Below, piece by piece: positions 12,161-26,583 of a stretch of DNA of 64,000 nt. The stretch is from NCBI RefSeq assembly GCF_051020955.1, contig NC_135016.1:16350501-16414500 (forward strand), written 5' to 3'. Every line of letters begins with the position of its first letter. Position 1 is the stretch's first letter. The notes beneath the pieces were generated by a model, which did no database searches, had not been told where the DNA came from, and was given only the letters and a program-made list of their open reading frames with translations. The position numbers and the translations under genes were made by a program. This stretch comes from Megalopta genalis. Taxonomy: Eukaryota; Arthropoda; Insecta; Hymenoptera; Halictidae.

Positions 12161-14892
12161 TTAAACATGTCTGACATGAAAACTGACGATGTATTCAGCG
12201 TTTGTTCGCTGAACGGAAATAGCAAACGGGTCCGTTGGATGAAACGTAAATGCAACTAATCGCCTTGCAGCTGTTGGTGTTGTACGGCCCAACATTCCCG
12301 CGTACATTCGAAACTTCAAAAGACCAGAATCGCGAGCGTAAAATCTGTGTAACAAATACGTGTGAACATTATCTAACAGTTTAGCGAACACACAGGTTAC
12401 TTATGGGCACGCTTCTCAAATGAGCGATCACAATAAGCACATTCGACATCTATAATTTATAATTGTAATACTATTGTGAAATCTTAATTTTGATACTGTA
12501 GAAAGTTCAAAATTGATACCGTATAGGATGTTCTCCGCAAGCTTTAGGTCGCTCCATCATCGATACCCATTTATCGTCGTAACAAAATAATGATAAATCT
12601 AGGTACGGAGAACTAGAGTAAGACTGTGCGCATATCGGTAATTGAGCAAGTAGTCTTTTTGTAGCTTCCGTAACACCGCCATATCTAGCACTCACTATCG
12701 TTTGTTTGAATCTTTGCTGTAATAATCTGCAACAAAGCAAAAGATTAAATTGGAAATGACTCAATAAAGTATGACGATTTATACATCCAAAACGGTGTAA
12801 ACAGGTTGAAATTTTCAACTAATTTAGTCGCTACTAGTACGTTGCTATACCTTGCGTATATATTATTAGATGGTGAACACATGTATTGACAGTCTGTACT
12901 CATTCTAGCATTTCTGAAGAAATCGCTAAAATTCTCAAATTGCGTCAACAACTGTGTAGACGCGTTATCATATGCAGCCAATATCTTAGCTGTTACCATG
13001 TCGTAAACTACCAAAAGAGCAGGTTGTGCGTTCGGTTCGTTTGCTTGAAGCGTTGCTACCTCTTCGCTTGCAAATCTTACAAGGATATGATTCGTATCTA
13101 ATAATTGCATCTTCCACATGCGTAACGCGTTCAACTAGAATTTCGAACAACAGATTTTATAAAGAGTTAAGGCGCGTGTCCATCTGAGAGTTCCTCGCAT
13201 GATTTGCTGCTCTCGCGAATTCCTCTCAAATTGTGCATCCATTTCAGAGCAGCACTTCGGATAATTATTCTTTCTCACATAATTTTTTTGTCTAATCAAC
13301 TACAATGGTAATATAAGTATTACCGCTAACGATAAAACGTGACGACAACGCGACTCGCGGAGAACTACTCTCATAATCATAATACGAACCGGATTCGTAT
13401 CGTCAGAGTAGCTCTCCGAGAGTGACTTTATTGTGTTTCCAGAGCAGCTCAAGCCTACAGAGCAATTCTTGAGAGTTTTACTCTCATATGCACATCCTGT
13501 CTTTACAGCGAATGTAGTATGCTATTTGAAAATTTGATAGGATACCTGATCGAAATATTGATAAAAACGTCTCAATTCGTAAGGATCTTTTGTTGTGTCG
13601 CTAATGTATGCTGCTCTTTTGTATAGATAAACCAATAACTTGTGTTTGAGACTGTTTATTGTAATGTCTCTAAATGGACGGCAATTTACTCCTGGACAAG
13701 CACTTGTAACCAAATATGCGTCATCTTCTAAACAGAATCTGTTGTAAATTAAAAACAACTTGTAAGGATACAGTGAAATTATTGTATCTACCAGCAGTCA
13801 TTGAAAGACATCGTATACAATACCTTCCTATTGTCCTGACATTTATGAACATTCCATCGAGAATTTGAAATATGTGAATAGTTTGATGTTGTACCGATAA
13901 AACTGCTAATATATCTTTATACAAATAAAGACCTATAAAATAAAATGTATTCCTATCAGTTGATTTATTAAATACTTTGAGCATAGAATTTTCTACTACT
14001 ACTTAATCAGAGATCTATACCTTGATTGTGTGATAAGTATATTTTGTCTACTTTAAAATGTCTAGTATCACATAACTTTCCCCCGCGTAAATCAACAAGA
14101 TGTAAACTATAATCTTCGAGCGGCGATCTAGGATTTGGAGTTAGCGCTTCATTGTTGGAGTAAATCTTGAATCAACAATTTTTGATCATTCGCGTTTCAG
14201 CAATTGGTTCTTTAATTACGAGAAAAAGAAAAAGTGAAGGGAGTGACTTACCTGGTAAAAATGGGGCCTTAATTCATCCGGGATGTGAGCAGCGGAACCC
14301 ACAATTACATATCGACCATCGTCCGTAAATAAACTGCATTCTCTGTTTAATTGTTCGTTACTTTGAACTACGTTTACGATCCATTTTGTCTAGAAATATT
14401 ATAGTAAATGATTATTAAAACAACGATTGCTTACAAGTTATATGAAAATTCTAATAGAGAACTAGGATCTAATATGCAACGTACCTTGAAGAATCGATTA
14501 AAAATATTGCTTCTAATTTGAAAACTGTACTCATCGTTTTTATGACCGATGTATTCACCTTCGCAATTTGCTAACAAATCAGCAGCTGCGGATGCACCAC
14601 GATATTCATAAACTTCTATAGAAGTTTGATCAGCACTAAAAGCTATTAAATAACGTCCATCGGGGCTAAATTTTCTAAGAAAACAAGGTGGTTTTTCTAC
14701 ATTCATAATAGTAAAATTTGGAAATACGTTTTGATAAAATTGTCTGGCATTGTGTACATGTGTTCCTGGGTAAGGACAACCAAATGTTTCGCGACGTTTC
14801 AAACGAACAACAATGTTTTGTGGTCCTATTTTACGAGGTTTTATTGGACAAGGTTCTGTCACATATTCAATCTTTGCCTCCTTTTCGGCCAT
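12161..14892 (-). CDS. DET1: DET1 homologue, CRL4-DET1-COP1 ubiquitin ligase subunit
   Basis: A complete eight-exon gene: 14892-14485, 14389-14252, 14165-14021, 13932-13824, 13738-13546, 13134-12851, 12726-12520 and 12344-12161. All introns are GT-AG and all phases close, giving 555 residues against about 550 in vertebrates. Diagnostic blocks are QNVFPNFTIMNVEKPPCFLR, FSPDGRYLIAFSADQTS, SLHLVDLRGGKLCDTR, LYLYKDILAVLSVQHQTI and the C-terminal PFAISVQRTNAEYIVSFH. DET1 is a divergent beta-propeller-like nuclear protein that binds DDB1 and DDA1 in a CUL4 ligase and recruits COP1 to degrade transcription factors of the c-Jun/ETV type. The 411-bp intron between exons five and six is the longest and carries short GAGAGT-rich repeats. 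Identification is firm; exact exon ends are predictions. Confidence 0.97.
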
Positions 14893-17396
14893 TCCTTACG
14901 ACTGTTCCAAATATACATTAAAATATACATTTCACTCAATTCATGTCACTTAATGCACAAATATCTCCACCTTTTCTTACTCAGTCTCTATGAAACCTTT
15001 TCATTGTGTTTTTGGTTATGTTGAATGTTGTTTAAAAGGGTTACAATTACGTTCGACGTGCGATGAAAATTCGAAACCACTTTCAAGCTACATACACATT
15101 GTATTCGTTGTGTGGAATTTACAGACAGGAAGACAGTAGCACACAGGAGACATTTCCTGCTGTTTGCTATTTCTAACGTTCTAAATTCTAACTTGAATTC
15201 TTTCGGGTCTCACCACATCCCATATATCGTATCTCGCAATCGCAATCGCAATCGCAATCGCACAATGGCACAACTTATATGTACATATGTACGTGCAAAG
15301 TAGAGACATTCGTTATAATTATCCTTCTTTTTTTTCTGTTGCACGTACGTGCCGTGTCTTATTTTGTATGTACAATATGTCATTAAATACACCATTGCTT
15401 ACAAGTGCTTATGATATGAAATCACATATAACATACAGCCTTTTGCTTTCCTTTTTGCAATATATGTTTATCAATTATATATGTATTTTCTTTTTATATA
15501 GAGATACATTTTTGAGTATAGCTAAATATGTAATATTTGTGTATGTATATACATGCATACAAATCTTATTACTATAGATACCATATGTATACGCATACCT
15601 GTAAGATGCAGTTATTGTCGCGTAACAATTAATTTAACCTTTGCGTTTTCTGAAATTTATCAATAGTTTCATCGAAAAGTTTGATCTTATACAATTTTGG
15701 AATATTATGTAAATACTATTACGGACATATTCGTTACGCGACAATCCATGTGTATATACATATAATGGTATTCTAGTTGGTACATACACATATTTTATAC
15801 ATTTTTCAAAACATGTAGACAAAATTAAAATTGCATATTATTAAAGACATTTACAATTTTATCGTAATTCCCGTAAATTTCTGCTGTAACAATGTATATG
15901 TTACATTTGGGTATATGCAAAATAACATTTTCAAATGATAACAAATTAATATTTCACTGTGTGTGATATGAAACGTTCCTACAGAATCACTATACATATT
16001 TATGAAAAACCATTTCCGATAGATTAGTTGTTATACTTACGCACGAACATCGAATAAAATACATTTATTTAGTTTCAATGAACTGTTTACAATTTTGTCG
16101 TCTCATTAGCGCCCATCTTACAATAAGTTTAAAAACAAGCGATCTAAATTTATATACGTACGTTTGAAACATTGATAAATACCATATTTAAACGAACAAA
16201 ATTATCAATTTATAAGGTCACAATACAAGCTATTGTATACAGACATACATACTTTAAAATGATCTAGCTAATATGGCAAACTAAAGAAGCATCTGACCCT
16301 GTTGTCATAAATTATAGCTTCAGTCATGTAATATATTATTGATAAAATGAAGCATAAGAAACTGCTGCTCCTAATTGTTAATTACAAAATTTACTACAGA
16401 TATGTATTCGGTACACGTAAATTGTTCGAAGCGGGCTGTTGTGACCATTATAACTCAACGAAAATGTTTGTTATGTTAATCGTGCGGTACTCTTAATACA
16501 CGTAACGTATTCTTCTGTAGTAGGAAATTTACGATTACGTTCATAAACAAATTTGACTATTCTTGTAAAACTACTGCAAAGAATGATAGTAGTCCGCGCA
16601 AGCGATCGTCAACAATAATATTTCAAATCGACGTAAATAAATATTACATGTTGCCCTACATATTTATACTCAACAATTTTTCTATTTCACATATTTTCGC
16701 CCCCTTTAATATATGTATATTTTCCATATAATATGGTATAATAAAGTAAATAGTCTGCAGTGTTTGTCTATGATTTAAACGAAATTTGTTATGCAATTAG
16801 ATGTGCTTATGATGCACAGAAATTTTCAAGGGAACTGTACAAAATTAAAATTACTAATCTTTACCCACAAAGTCTACACGATACATTTTTCTCATACTTG
16901 AATTATATTACAGAGTTTATTTTTGTAAGTAATAGTCAACTATATTATATGTATTAAACATCAAAATTCGAATTTTTATAAGTAAACGCACATGTTTTTA
17001 AAAATTTTCGATACGCTTGTTTATGGTATTTATTTTAAATCGTGTTTTGTTTAAAACTGTAATACCCAATGTATAACAGCAACAGAGACATTTTCAATTT
17101 GAAACATGTATGCGCACACTCGTAGTAATCCGTACCTTGATATATTTATTCAAAGTAACATATGTAAATTGTAACTTGATAATTCATTATTCTTTATGAT
17201 TTATATTACATTGTTGATTAAGGTATAAAGCTTGAAATTTATATTAGCATCGGGATACAATATTTACGTGATGTATAAGCATTGCTGAAGTCAACAGTGG
17301 CGGAAAATAAATCTGAGGTGAAAAACATGTTTGTGTATGTGTATGCCTGTGTACTTGCGTGTCTTGCTAGGTAAAGAAAATGTCAAGATTGGATAA
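14893..17396. other. AT-rich intergenic region
   Basis: 2.5 kb between the DET1 start codon and the stop of the RNF126-like gene. It includes the DET1 promoter (minus strand, just above 14892) and the probable RNF126-like 3' UTR just below 17397. A short (CAATCG)n tract lies near 15236-15261. No exon could be supported. Confidence 0.6.
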
Positions 17397-19916
17397 TCAA
17401 TCTGAACTCGATCTTGTTGAACTGGAGTTACTATCACTGGAGTTACTATTATTCAAAGCTGACGACGACGTCGCCGATGTTCTAGCATTGTTTCTAGATT
17501 CGTTTGTGGCCCTAGAATCAAAGAAATACGTTTATATGAAACCTTGGATCGTTTCTGAAAAGATTTCATGACTTTGAAAATAATGCATTTCTTCCTCTAC
17601 TTCGAGGCCAATATACAAACATTATTTGTAACAAGGCACGAGTGTACCTAAATCGGGCAGATAGACTAGGTCTAACAACATCCTGATTTGCTTCTGCAGT
17701 GTTTTGATCTCCTAAGTTTTGTCTACAAATTGGGCAAGTTCCATGCTAAAAGCAAAGAATGAGAACGATTATGAAAATTGCGTAAGCATATTAAATTGCA
17801 AGAGAAGAAAGACTTTTTTCAATTATTTGATTCTTACCAGTTCTAACCAAGGTAAAATGCACGGTGCATGATATAGATGCTGGCACGGAAGCTGCCTAAC
17901 TGGTTCTGAAAGTTTGAAGTCTTCCCAACAAACGGAACACTGCATTTTACTGTCTGTACAGAGAGAACATGTTTAATTAGAAATGTGGATCATTGTTGTC
18001 TAAATTTCAAACTTACCAACTTGACTTTGGGTAACGGTCGTGGTTGGTATTTGATCTATTTGTTTCCTTGGTAAAGGTGGTGGGCCAGCAGTTCCATCCA
18101 GTTGATTTAACATGTGCGTTACAATTGCATCAAAGCCAGCCTGACCCCAAATATAATCTTGAGGATTTGCATAGACCAGTCTAATATTGAATTTTCATTA
18201 GTTTCTTTTCTTCTTTAATAATATTCGAGATGTCAAGGAAAACGGCAAATAATGAGATTCATCCCAGGTGAAGAAACTTTGCAGATCTCCTCTTATCAAC
18301 ATTGTGCCACAAGATTGAACAATACATTGCCATGATAATATTAATAAACAAGCAAACAAATAGTTACAAGATGTGTTAGATATGAACATTTTATATTAAA
18401 GATGATAAAATAAATAAAGAAATCGAGGTGATAAAATTCCATCTTGTAAGACTGTATGTATATATACACACACATATATATATATATATATATACATATA
18501 TGTATATATGTACATAGAAATTACTATCCAGTTCACTCAGGATAATGTTTTATATAATGTTTAACATAATGTATTGCATCGTTGAATTATGTTGTACGAG
18601 GGGCACAAGCAACTAACAAAAGTTTCATGTTCTACATACACAGGTGGTTGACTATCTTGTGTTACTGGATATGCCAAACTTGCTTCTGAGAGAGCTTGTA
18701 GAAAACTTTGTAGGAACATGTTTAGAGCAGGGTCAATTTGTCTTCCACGACGGCTGTTCAATATAAGAAAAGTTATGTAGCTCTATTTGTTAATTTTTAT
18801 ATTATTTTAGTAATATAAATATTATGTTTCATTGTTATAACAACTACTGTAACTATGTATCAATGTAACTTTGGAATTAAACAAGATCGATAATATTTAA
18901 ATATGTTATTTACTTGTATTGTGCCAAAAATTTTAAACAATGCGATTGAGATATGTAAAATACAAAGTTTCTCGAGGTAATTTTAGCAGTTAACTAATTT
19001 TAAGAGAAATCAATCACATGTGCTTTCGATTAGAAAATATCATATATCTGCACGCGTTCATACTTTCCAAGGGATTATAAATATAACCCACCTGTACGAA
19101 TGACGATTATCTCGAATAGTTAAATAATTAGTCGAATTGACTGGTACACTATTTCTGTTAGACGTGCTCGATGTTTGACTTCTATCAGGCATTCCTAGCA
19201 GGTCTAAAATATCACGTTCTATCAACTATACAAAGAACAATCGATAAAAATTAGGATTGGGAGCCACATTGAACATTAAAATATTAGAAGAATCAATATA
19301 GATATTAATAGATATAAGATTCATGTTTACATTATTTAGCAGCGGGTAATCGTGATCATCGTTAACAAGATCCATGCCGCTTGTTGGGCAATTATTGTCA
19401 TTACCGCTTTGTAATTCTTCTATGAAACCACTTGCGCATCGTGGACACGAATAATCCTAAAACAGAATTCTAATGTCGGTATAGTTTGGCTGAAAATAAT
19501 CCTAAAACAAAACAAATGTAAAAAGGTGCTAACATTTCTTTGACAAGTACCTATTACATTCGACAGCTACAACATTTTCACAACATATAAATACCAAATG
19601 GCTGCAACATTATAGTTAGAGGAAAGAAAAAATTTAACGAGTTGTCTGAAAATAATGTGACCGATCGTTGCGATGATAAAACCGATTGCCTGTTTCGGAG
19701 CAAGAAGCGAAAGAAAGATGTGCGCATGATATCGAGTATCGTATGATATCTAGAGAAAATATGTCAAAAGTTGGATAGAAAACTGCATCCAATTAATAGC
19801 TGACGACACACAAAATCTATGACCATACTTACGGGTAGTAAATCTTCGATTTCAATGCTGCATTTGTGACAGAAAAATCGGGACGTTGGTGTCCCGTCTA
19901 CAACGGCTTCCGCCAT
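17397..19916 (-). CDS. RNF126: RNF115/RNF126-type RING-H2 E3 ubiquitin ligase
   Basis: Supported exons are 19916-19833, 19456-19331, 19225-19092, 18753 to about 18618, 18180-18017, 17953-17838, 17745-17648 and 17511-17397. The first encodes the N-terminal zinc-ribbon half (CHKC) and the second completes it (DYSCPRCASGFIEEL), as in RNF126, which uses it to bind ubiquitin and the BAG6 client pathway. The fifth carries NPQDYIWGQAGFDAIVTHML, the block before the RING. The RING-H2 spans the next two exons (CSVCWEDF, LPCQHLYH, PCILPWLEL, HGTCPIC). The C-terminal Ser/Asn tail has its own 115-base exon. The RING-to-tail exons agree in phase. Between about 18618 and 18181 the phases do not join directly (0 to 2), so a small exon is missing. 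A frame containing IRGDLQSFFTWDESHYLP near 18300-18230 is a candidate but lacks a strong donor. Confidence 0.9.
18470..18512. repeat. TA/CA dinucleotide tract
   Basis: A (TA)n/(CA)n microsatellite in an intron of the RNF126-like gene. No other function is visible. Confidence 0.85.
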
Positions 19917-22900
19917 ACTTTATGTATCCTCCTTGCTCTTCTTACCTATTTCTAAATGTATTGTCGCAAACTGCGGTGTTCCGTCACAACTGTTCGTGTA
20001 CTTGATTGCGTTTAAGCAAATGTCGAACCTGAGCTGGAAAACTACTGATTTTAGATAATACCTTCACATAACACGAGATGGCGTCCGATTAAATTTGTCG
20101 ATTGCGTATCAACACCTCGTTGTTGCTTCAATTACATGTATGTATATGTACAATTCTTTCAGATCATTTTCACTCTTCTGTCACTAACTTGAAATTTCTT
20201 TCTCCATTTACCCGTCGTATTATTTTATTTCTAGTTATTTCACCGTGAATTGTAATTGTGAAATCGTTCCTACAGAACCGTATTTCGCACACGAAAATAT
20301 GTTTAAGCTAAAAATTTTTTGGCTAATATCATTGAATTAACAAGAACACATATGTATTTCTTGCCAACTCATATTAAAAGCCTTTTATCTTTCATGATAC
20401 TAAAGGTATCGAACCTGTAGTGTTGTCTTTTTTTATCGATTTTCACGCGTACGCATATTGCAAATTCTAAATATATCGTAACGAAAAGTACGTTTAGTAG
20501 GTTAGGTTTGGTCACGCGTTTTTCTCGGTACTTACCAACTTACCAAATGTACATATGTACGTTTACGTGCATATGTAGGAAAGGGCCCAAGCTAGGCTGC
20601 GACTTCTGATTGGCAGAATGAAATAACACATGTTAAAAAACCAATCGAAAATCGTGTTCAAACAAGTTGTAACTTGTAACATCGACTACGTAGTACATTG
20701 TAACACATACATACATACATACATACATACATACATACATACATACATACATACATGCATGCATGCATACATACGTATGCGTAATTATTTCTTTGTGTAA
20801 ATGCATAGAAGAAAAAAGAAAAAAAGAAATGCGAATCAAACGAAAGACGCGATCATAAATAAACATACATACACGTAAATAATTCCATGCGTATGTACAT
20901 ACATATTTACATACATTTGTAAGATTAGAAATTTCGATGTTTCATCATATGTACCTTCAAAAAAGGAAAACTTTTGTTTTATTAACGTTTTATATGAGCA
21001 AAACGGGAATGCATATAACGACACTATACACATACTTTGCAGATACGTACATATGTATATAAGCATATGTACATATGTTCATATATATAAATACGACACT
21101 GTACGTATGATTTGTATATTTACGTGTTTGCACATACATAAGCAATAATGAGTATCGTGGTTATTTATAGGACATACGTACGTATATGTACGCTATGTAT
21201 GTATCAGCTTTTACACTCTATACAATACTATATATGTACATACCATGTAGTATTATCTACGTATAGAGAGAGAGAGATAGTATATAGAAGTCCTGCGGAT
21301 ATGAGCACACATTATGTACGGATGTAACAACGAATTTCATTTCTTCTTATACGCATGCGCGTAACTCGTGGGGTGGGTATGCACTACAGTACATACGTAT
21401 GTACATATACAGCAACTGTTTTTGAAAAGGGTAATTCATGTGTTTGGCTGATTACAAAATTAAAGTGTAGATTAGATGCATACACGTGTCTACATGTCGC
21501 ATATGCATGCATCGTTGGATGCACGTTGGATGCTACACATACATACATACGTGCACACATACATACATACATACATATTCCGCAGCGAAACCCTCATTCG
21601 ATAAAAGATATTTACGTTAAAGAAAAATTAAATTAAATGTGCACGTAATAATAGAAACATAAAAAACAATAATTTGCAAATTACAGTTTTTCTGACCTAA
21701 AAATATTTGGAAGATTTTAATACTATTACACGATTGTACAATTAAATAAAGATAAACGGAAAGTTATTTGTTTTCTTGTCAGACAAACATTGACTGATAT
21801 CGATTAGTTTATGTAAGGTACTGATTTATTATAATCGAATAAAAGTCTACCGACATAAATTTCCTAGGACGCTTAATATTATATCATAATATTTTACTTA
21901 CACAAGTAAGCGCAATAATGATTCCTGACTAAAACTATTCCGATAAATGTATTACAATGTTACGGATCATTAGACGATCGGTAATTTATTTAAATTTGTT
22001 GTACCTCTTGACTACGAGAATTTCGAACGTCTCCTTAAATTTCTTTCCAATCGAGTTTGTCATACCATTTCTCGTTAGATAATTTTTATATGTTATATAG
22101 AAAGAAATATCTTATACATATAATGAACACATTTCTTTCAGAAATGAAATATGTATAGTCGAGATTATTGAACACACGAAATGCATCGACTACAATAGGA
22201 AGAGATTCCAATTTTGTCGGAATTCACTTACGTAATAGGTATAATAAATATTTATGCATGTATGTATATACATATACGTGTGTGTGTTCGCGCGCGTGCG
22301 TATGCTTGTGCGTATGTATGTACATATCATCTCAGTTCACATTTCAGATGCATTTTTCGTCAAACAAAATTGAATTGGTATCTTTTATTCGTACCGAACT
22401 TTTACGAAGCATCTCGTTCTCTGAATATACATATGTATATACATATTTGGTCGATACATATATGTGTAATATTATCGTTACGATCTTTTCGTTGTAAACT
22501 GCGTAAAAAATCAATTCTAGTTCTAGTATTAAAAAAATTCTTAATAATTCTTGAAAGATTAGTTCCTCTTATAAAACGATGTAATCCAGATTTTGGCAGA
22601 TCGACCGAAACGACTAAAAATTATTCAACAACCTTTGTGGATAATCATTTGACGTCTATAATTGTTCGGATGTAGAACGTAGATCATTGGACATTCAAGT
22701 TTGAATACGATGCCTGTATGTTTATATTAATGCACATGTATGTATGTTTCGTTTAATAATGTCAGAAACATGTATTGAGAGACAGGTAATTAAACAACAT
22801 CAGAGTCCGTAACGAGAAATTTTACGAATTACATATATAGATATATTTTCAGTTTTACTTTGAAAATATTTATATAGATTCTATCGCATCGATTTTCTTA

Positions 22901-25677
22901 GTAATTGTAATTAAGATCAAATCACGCATAGATTATGATAACATGTAATGTTTTATTATTAAGAGTATACCAATACTTTGGATACTTTTCTCGGTGTTAG
23001 TTTGAAATAATGGCAATTTTTTCTAGTATTTTCAGTGTATGATATACAATTTTGGATCATTATACGAGTATGATAGGTCCATAGTTATTGTAATTGTGGA
23101 ATAATTATTAATCATAGAATAAGAGATTGTTTGCAGATCGTTACGCACTTTGCTTCTTCTTCCGTAATGATAATGTTGAATTGTTTCATTTTACTCTTAA
23201 AGTAATTCAATGAAACATCTCACAAACACCGTGTTTACGTTTTACGTGTATTACGATGCCGGCGATACCCCTTCGGTTTATTGATATTTATTATATGTAT
23301 TGTGTGAAGCAGTAGAATACCGATTGTCAATGGTTCAAATATTTACGAGCGGTCCAAGAAAATTCATCTTTTTCGTTTAAATAAAGAATTTTATATAGAT
23401 AAAGTTGTCTCGCGTTAAACGTTTGTCTATTTTATTGTAGCTATTCATTTAAAAAGCGATGTCATGGAATAAAAGATCGTAAAAAATTAATTTGACTCGC
23501 TGAAACTATATCATTATCGACAATTACCTTCTTTGATAATGTGCGAATACATGAAAGACTGAGATATCGTTAAATAAATGATGATGTATAGTTTTAGTAA
23601 TGTAGCTAAAAGCACGGGTAACATTACAAATATCTGTAATTTGACTGTGATTTAGAAACAATTATATTTTCGATCTCACAATTTAATTGATCATTCAAAT
23701 ATTTCATAATGTACAATCCAATTGTAAATGTATACTGTGTATACCGGTACACCGGCACCTGGTAAGATTTGTTGTACATGTAAGTCACGTGTAACTGTAA
23801 GTTTCATGAATTTTCCATCATCACGATTCAGATACGGCAACGAAGAAAGACTATCCGGTGAATCGTGTAACAATAAATAAAACCAAAAGAGAAATGGGAT
23901 AAAGAAACCAGAGAAGAAGATGAAATAATTAGAGAACCATTATCTTCACGTGCTTCTACGAGGTGTAATTTTACCTCGGTCCATACAGAAGTCTTTCATA
24001 ATTGGCAAACATAATTGGCGAGATTCTTAAATGCTATTAATCCAATAACTAGACATCGGAATTATTATACATATTTATGATTATGTGATCTAACAAATTA
24101 TATCTTTCTTTTCGTCCAACACAGCTTAATGGTCAGTAATTATGAATGGTAGACTGTAAACAGTTTGTTCACTGTACGCGCACAGCAAATACTAAAAGTA
24201 TGTATTTATTATTATATGATCCTAAAACGAATATAATTTTCCTTATAACTGTAAGGGTTATCATTTCGCATTTCGACTAAAAACGTTCACTTTTACGTCA
24301 ACTTTGTAAAGTCGTTAGAAAGTTTTACGATAGATCATGCGATTAGATTAAACGATTCGTCGAATGAAAACAAAACTGATTGCGCTGTATGTTTTTATAA
24401 AAAATCTGGAAAGAAATATATCATCGAACTGGTATTAAATAGAAAAAGCGAAGGATATCGTTTTCCTGAGTTCAAGTGCAGTATGTAGTTGAAACACAGT
24501 ACATATGTACATACATATGTTTTTACATGCGGACACGTACAGAAGCACATACATACGTACGCACGTACGAATAATGAATAACGAATAATGTTCCGCTATA
24601 ATCGAATCATTAGCTAAAAACCGATTGTGTGTACGTATGTGTGAGACATACTAAAGAGGTTTGAGATGTTCTAAAATAATGGAGCAGCTGCTTCATATGA
24701 TATTTTCAAAGAGTACGTTGCAAAGATTAACAGGAACAACCTTCTCTAGAATGGTAGAAATTCGGTGGCATACGGAAGTCGATTGCGATGGAAAGTCGTC
24801 GTATCTATGCAATTTAATATGATCTTATAATTTTCACTGATATGTATTGTCTAAAGATTTTAGAACGTGCACATCTCATAAATTGAATGCGACACAGTAA
24901 ACAGGTATTAAAATGATATTTCTTTAAAGAGATCTATGGACTATCAACATTATCATCCAATGTGAAATACATAATATTTTGCAACATTACGGTGGACGTA
25001 ACTGTGTAAAGTATAAGAAAAATACAGCAGTCGACGGTGCACAAGTTCAAATATATCACATTGATGGAACAGTCGATACAAATGTAACGATATTATAATA
25101 AGAAGTTCGATTGGCACTGATTTACAACTATAATTTTTTATGTAGAGTTTAGAGTATCACGTTCGATCTTTCGCAATCACGGCAAGAATATACTTGAACT
25201 GAACGAATTGTCAATGCGTTGGTTATTTGTAACAGTATATATTTACAGAGCATAAATCAATCTACTCTTCTCGCATCGGTTAAATAAGTTACCAGATTAC
25301 TCGGAATATTTGCACAGATGCTTTTTTTATGAAGGCGAGAGGACGCTAATGTTTGTATTGTACAACACCAATGAAGTGGTAAAAATCTAGTTTGCCAACG
25401 GTTGGAATAAATTCGTGACAGATGATACTTATAGAATATACTATAGTCGCATAGGAGAATCTTGGAAACGCTGTAAAATGATCTTGTTTAGCGTACGTCG
25501 TACCTTATTTAAAAACATATAGAAATGAAAATAACCGAAAAGAATATCGATTATGTATACACGTCTGTAGCAGAGTTTGACCCTACAACAGTATAACAAC
25601 TTGTAAAACAGAACTATGAAAGCAAAAGTATGATCGACTTTCATGGTATACCTGTACCGTGTTCACATACATACGCA
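19917..25677. other. AT-rich gene-poor stretch
   Basis: About 5.8 kb with no supportable exon on either strand. It begins with the RNF126-like promoter and probably includes the 3' UTR of the DGCR2-like gene somewhere toward its right end. It contains CATA tetranucleotide arrays (about 20704-20775 and 21537-21577), many TACATA/TATGTA words, and short open frames made only of those repeats. Confidence 0.55.
20704..20775. repeat. (CATA)n tetranucleotide microsatellite
   Basis: About 17 units of CATA/CATG with two variant CATG units near the right end. It creates an apparent MYVC-repeat open frame on the minus strand, which is an artefact. Confidence 0.95.
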
Positions 25678-26322
25678 TACTCGCGAAAGTATTCGAACGC
25701 TTTTTAAAACTTGGTAAATAACCTAGACAATGGCCAAAAAATTGTTCTCAGATATTGCAATTGATTGGGATGATAAAAAAATTAAAACTTCTGTTTCTTT
25801 CAACTTTTTTATTTGAGCCTATAAAAGAAATTAAAAAAGAAAAATAAATGCATTTTATACATCTCGATAATTTATAATACATGCTGAAAATTTCGTTGAA
25901 ATCGGTTGTCACAGAGAGACAAGATACAGGCATTGAAAGATGTCAAAATCTCGAGATTTCTTGCAGTTATCGGTCGAAAGTTGAGAAAAATTGCGATTAT
26001 CGCTATCTTTAACTGTTTGTAGCTCGTAACAATGTTAACCGATTTTGATGAAATCTTCAGCATGCGTATAAATTACCGAGATCTGCGAATTTTTACAATT
26101 TTTGTTTTATATATATAGGGTTAGATAAAAAGAATTTAAACAAACGAGAGTTTTTTCCTTTTTGTGCTATTCCAACCAATTGGAGGTTTTGAAAATAACT
26201 ATTTAGCCATTATCTAACAAACTAATCTCTCTAACATCTCAGAAAAATTCAGATCGCTTGGCCCGATCATAAAAAAGTTATTCCATTTTTAAAGGCGTTC
26301 GAATACTTTCGTGTCTCGGTGT
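25678..26322. mobile_element. Non-autonomous Tc1/mariner-like element
   Basis: Perfect 17-bp inverted ends are present: CGAAAGTATTCGAACGC at 25684-25700 and its complement at 26295-26311. The right end extends to CACCGAGA next to a TA dinucleotide (at about 26322). The AAAGTATTCGAAC word is typical of Tc1/mariner termini. The interior of about 600 bp is AT-rich and encodes no transposase, so it is a deletion derivative or MITE. The left terminus is degraded, so its exact start is uncertain. Confidence 0.72.
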
Positions 26323-26445
26323 ACATGTATGTTTGCATGGATTACGTGAACAGTTCGAAGTTGACAATGAACAAAATTGGAAACATTTTACAATGATACT
26401 AAACTTCTATTGACAATAGTATGACACTATTGTTGCCCGCAACGT

Positions 26446-26477
26446 AACGCAACGCAACGCAACGCAACGCAACGCAG
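26446..26477. repeat. (ACGCA)n pentanucleotide repeat
   Basis: About six tandem units of CGCAA/ACGCA lie immediately downstream of the DGCR2-like stop codon side, between it and the Tc1-like element. Probably in the 3' UTR or flank of that gene. Confidence 0.9.
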
Positions 26478-26583
26478 ACTTGTCGTAGTTTGTTCTAATA
26501 CTGAATTTGCATAATGATAAATGCATCATAAATCATCTTAATACCTACGCGGTGCGCAAGAATTATAAAACTTATTCTCGCGA

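Noticed and set aside
20633..20866. Minus-strand MYVC-repeat peptide
   Set aside because: Translation of the CATA microsatellite.
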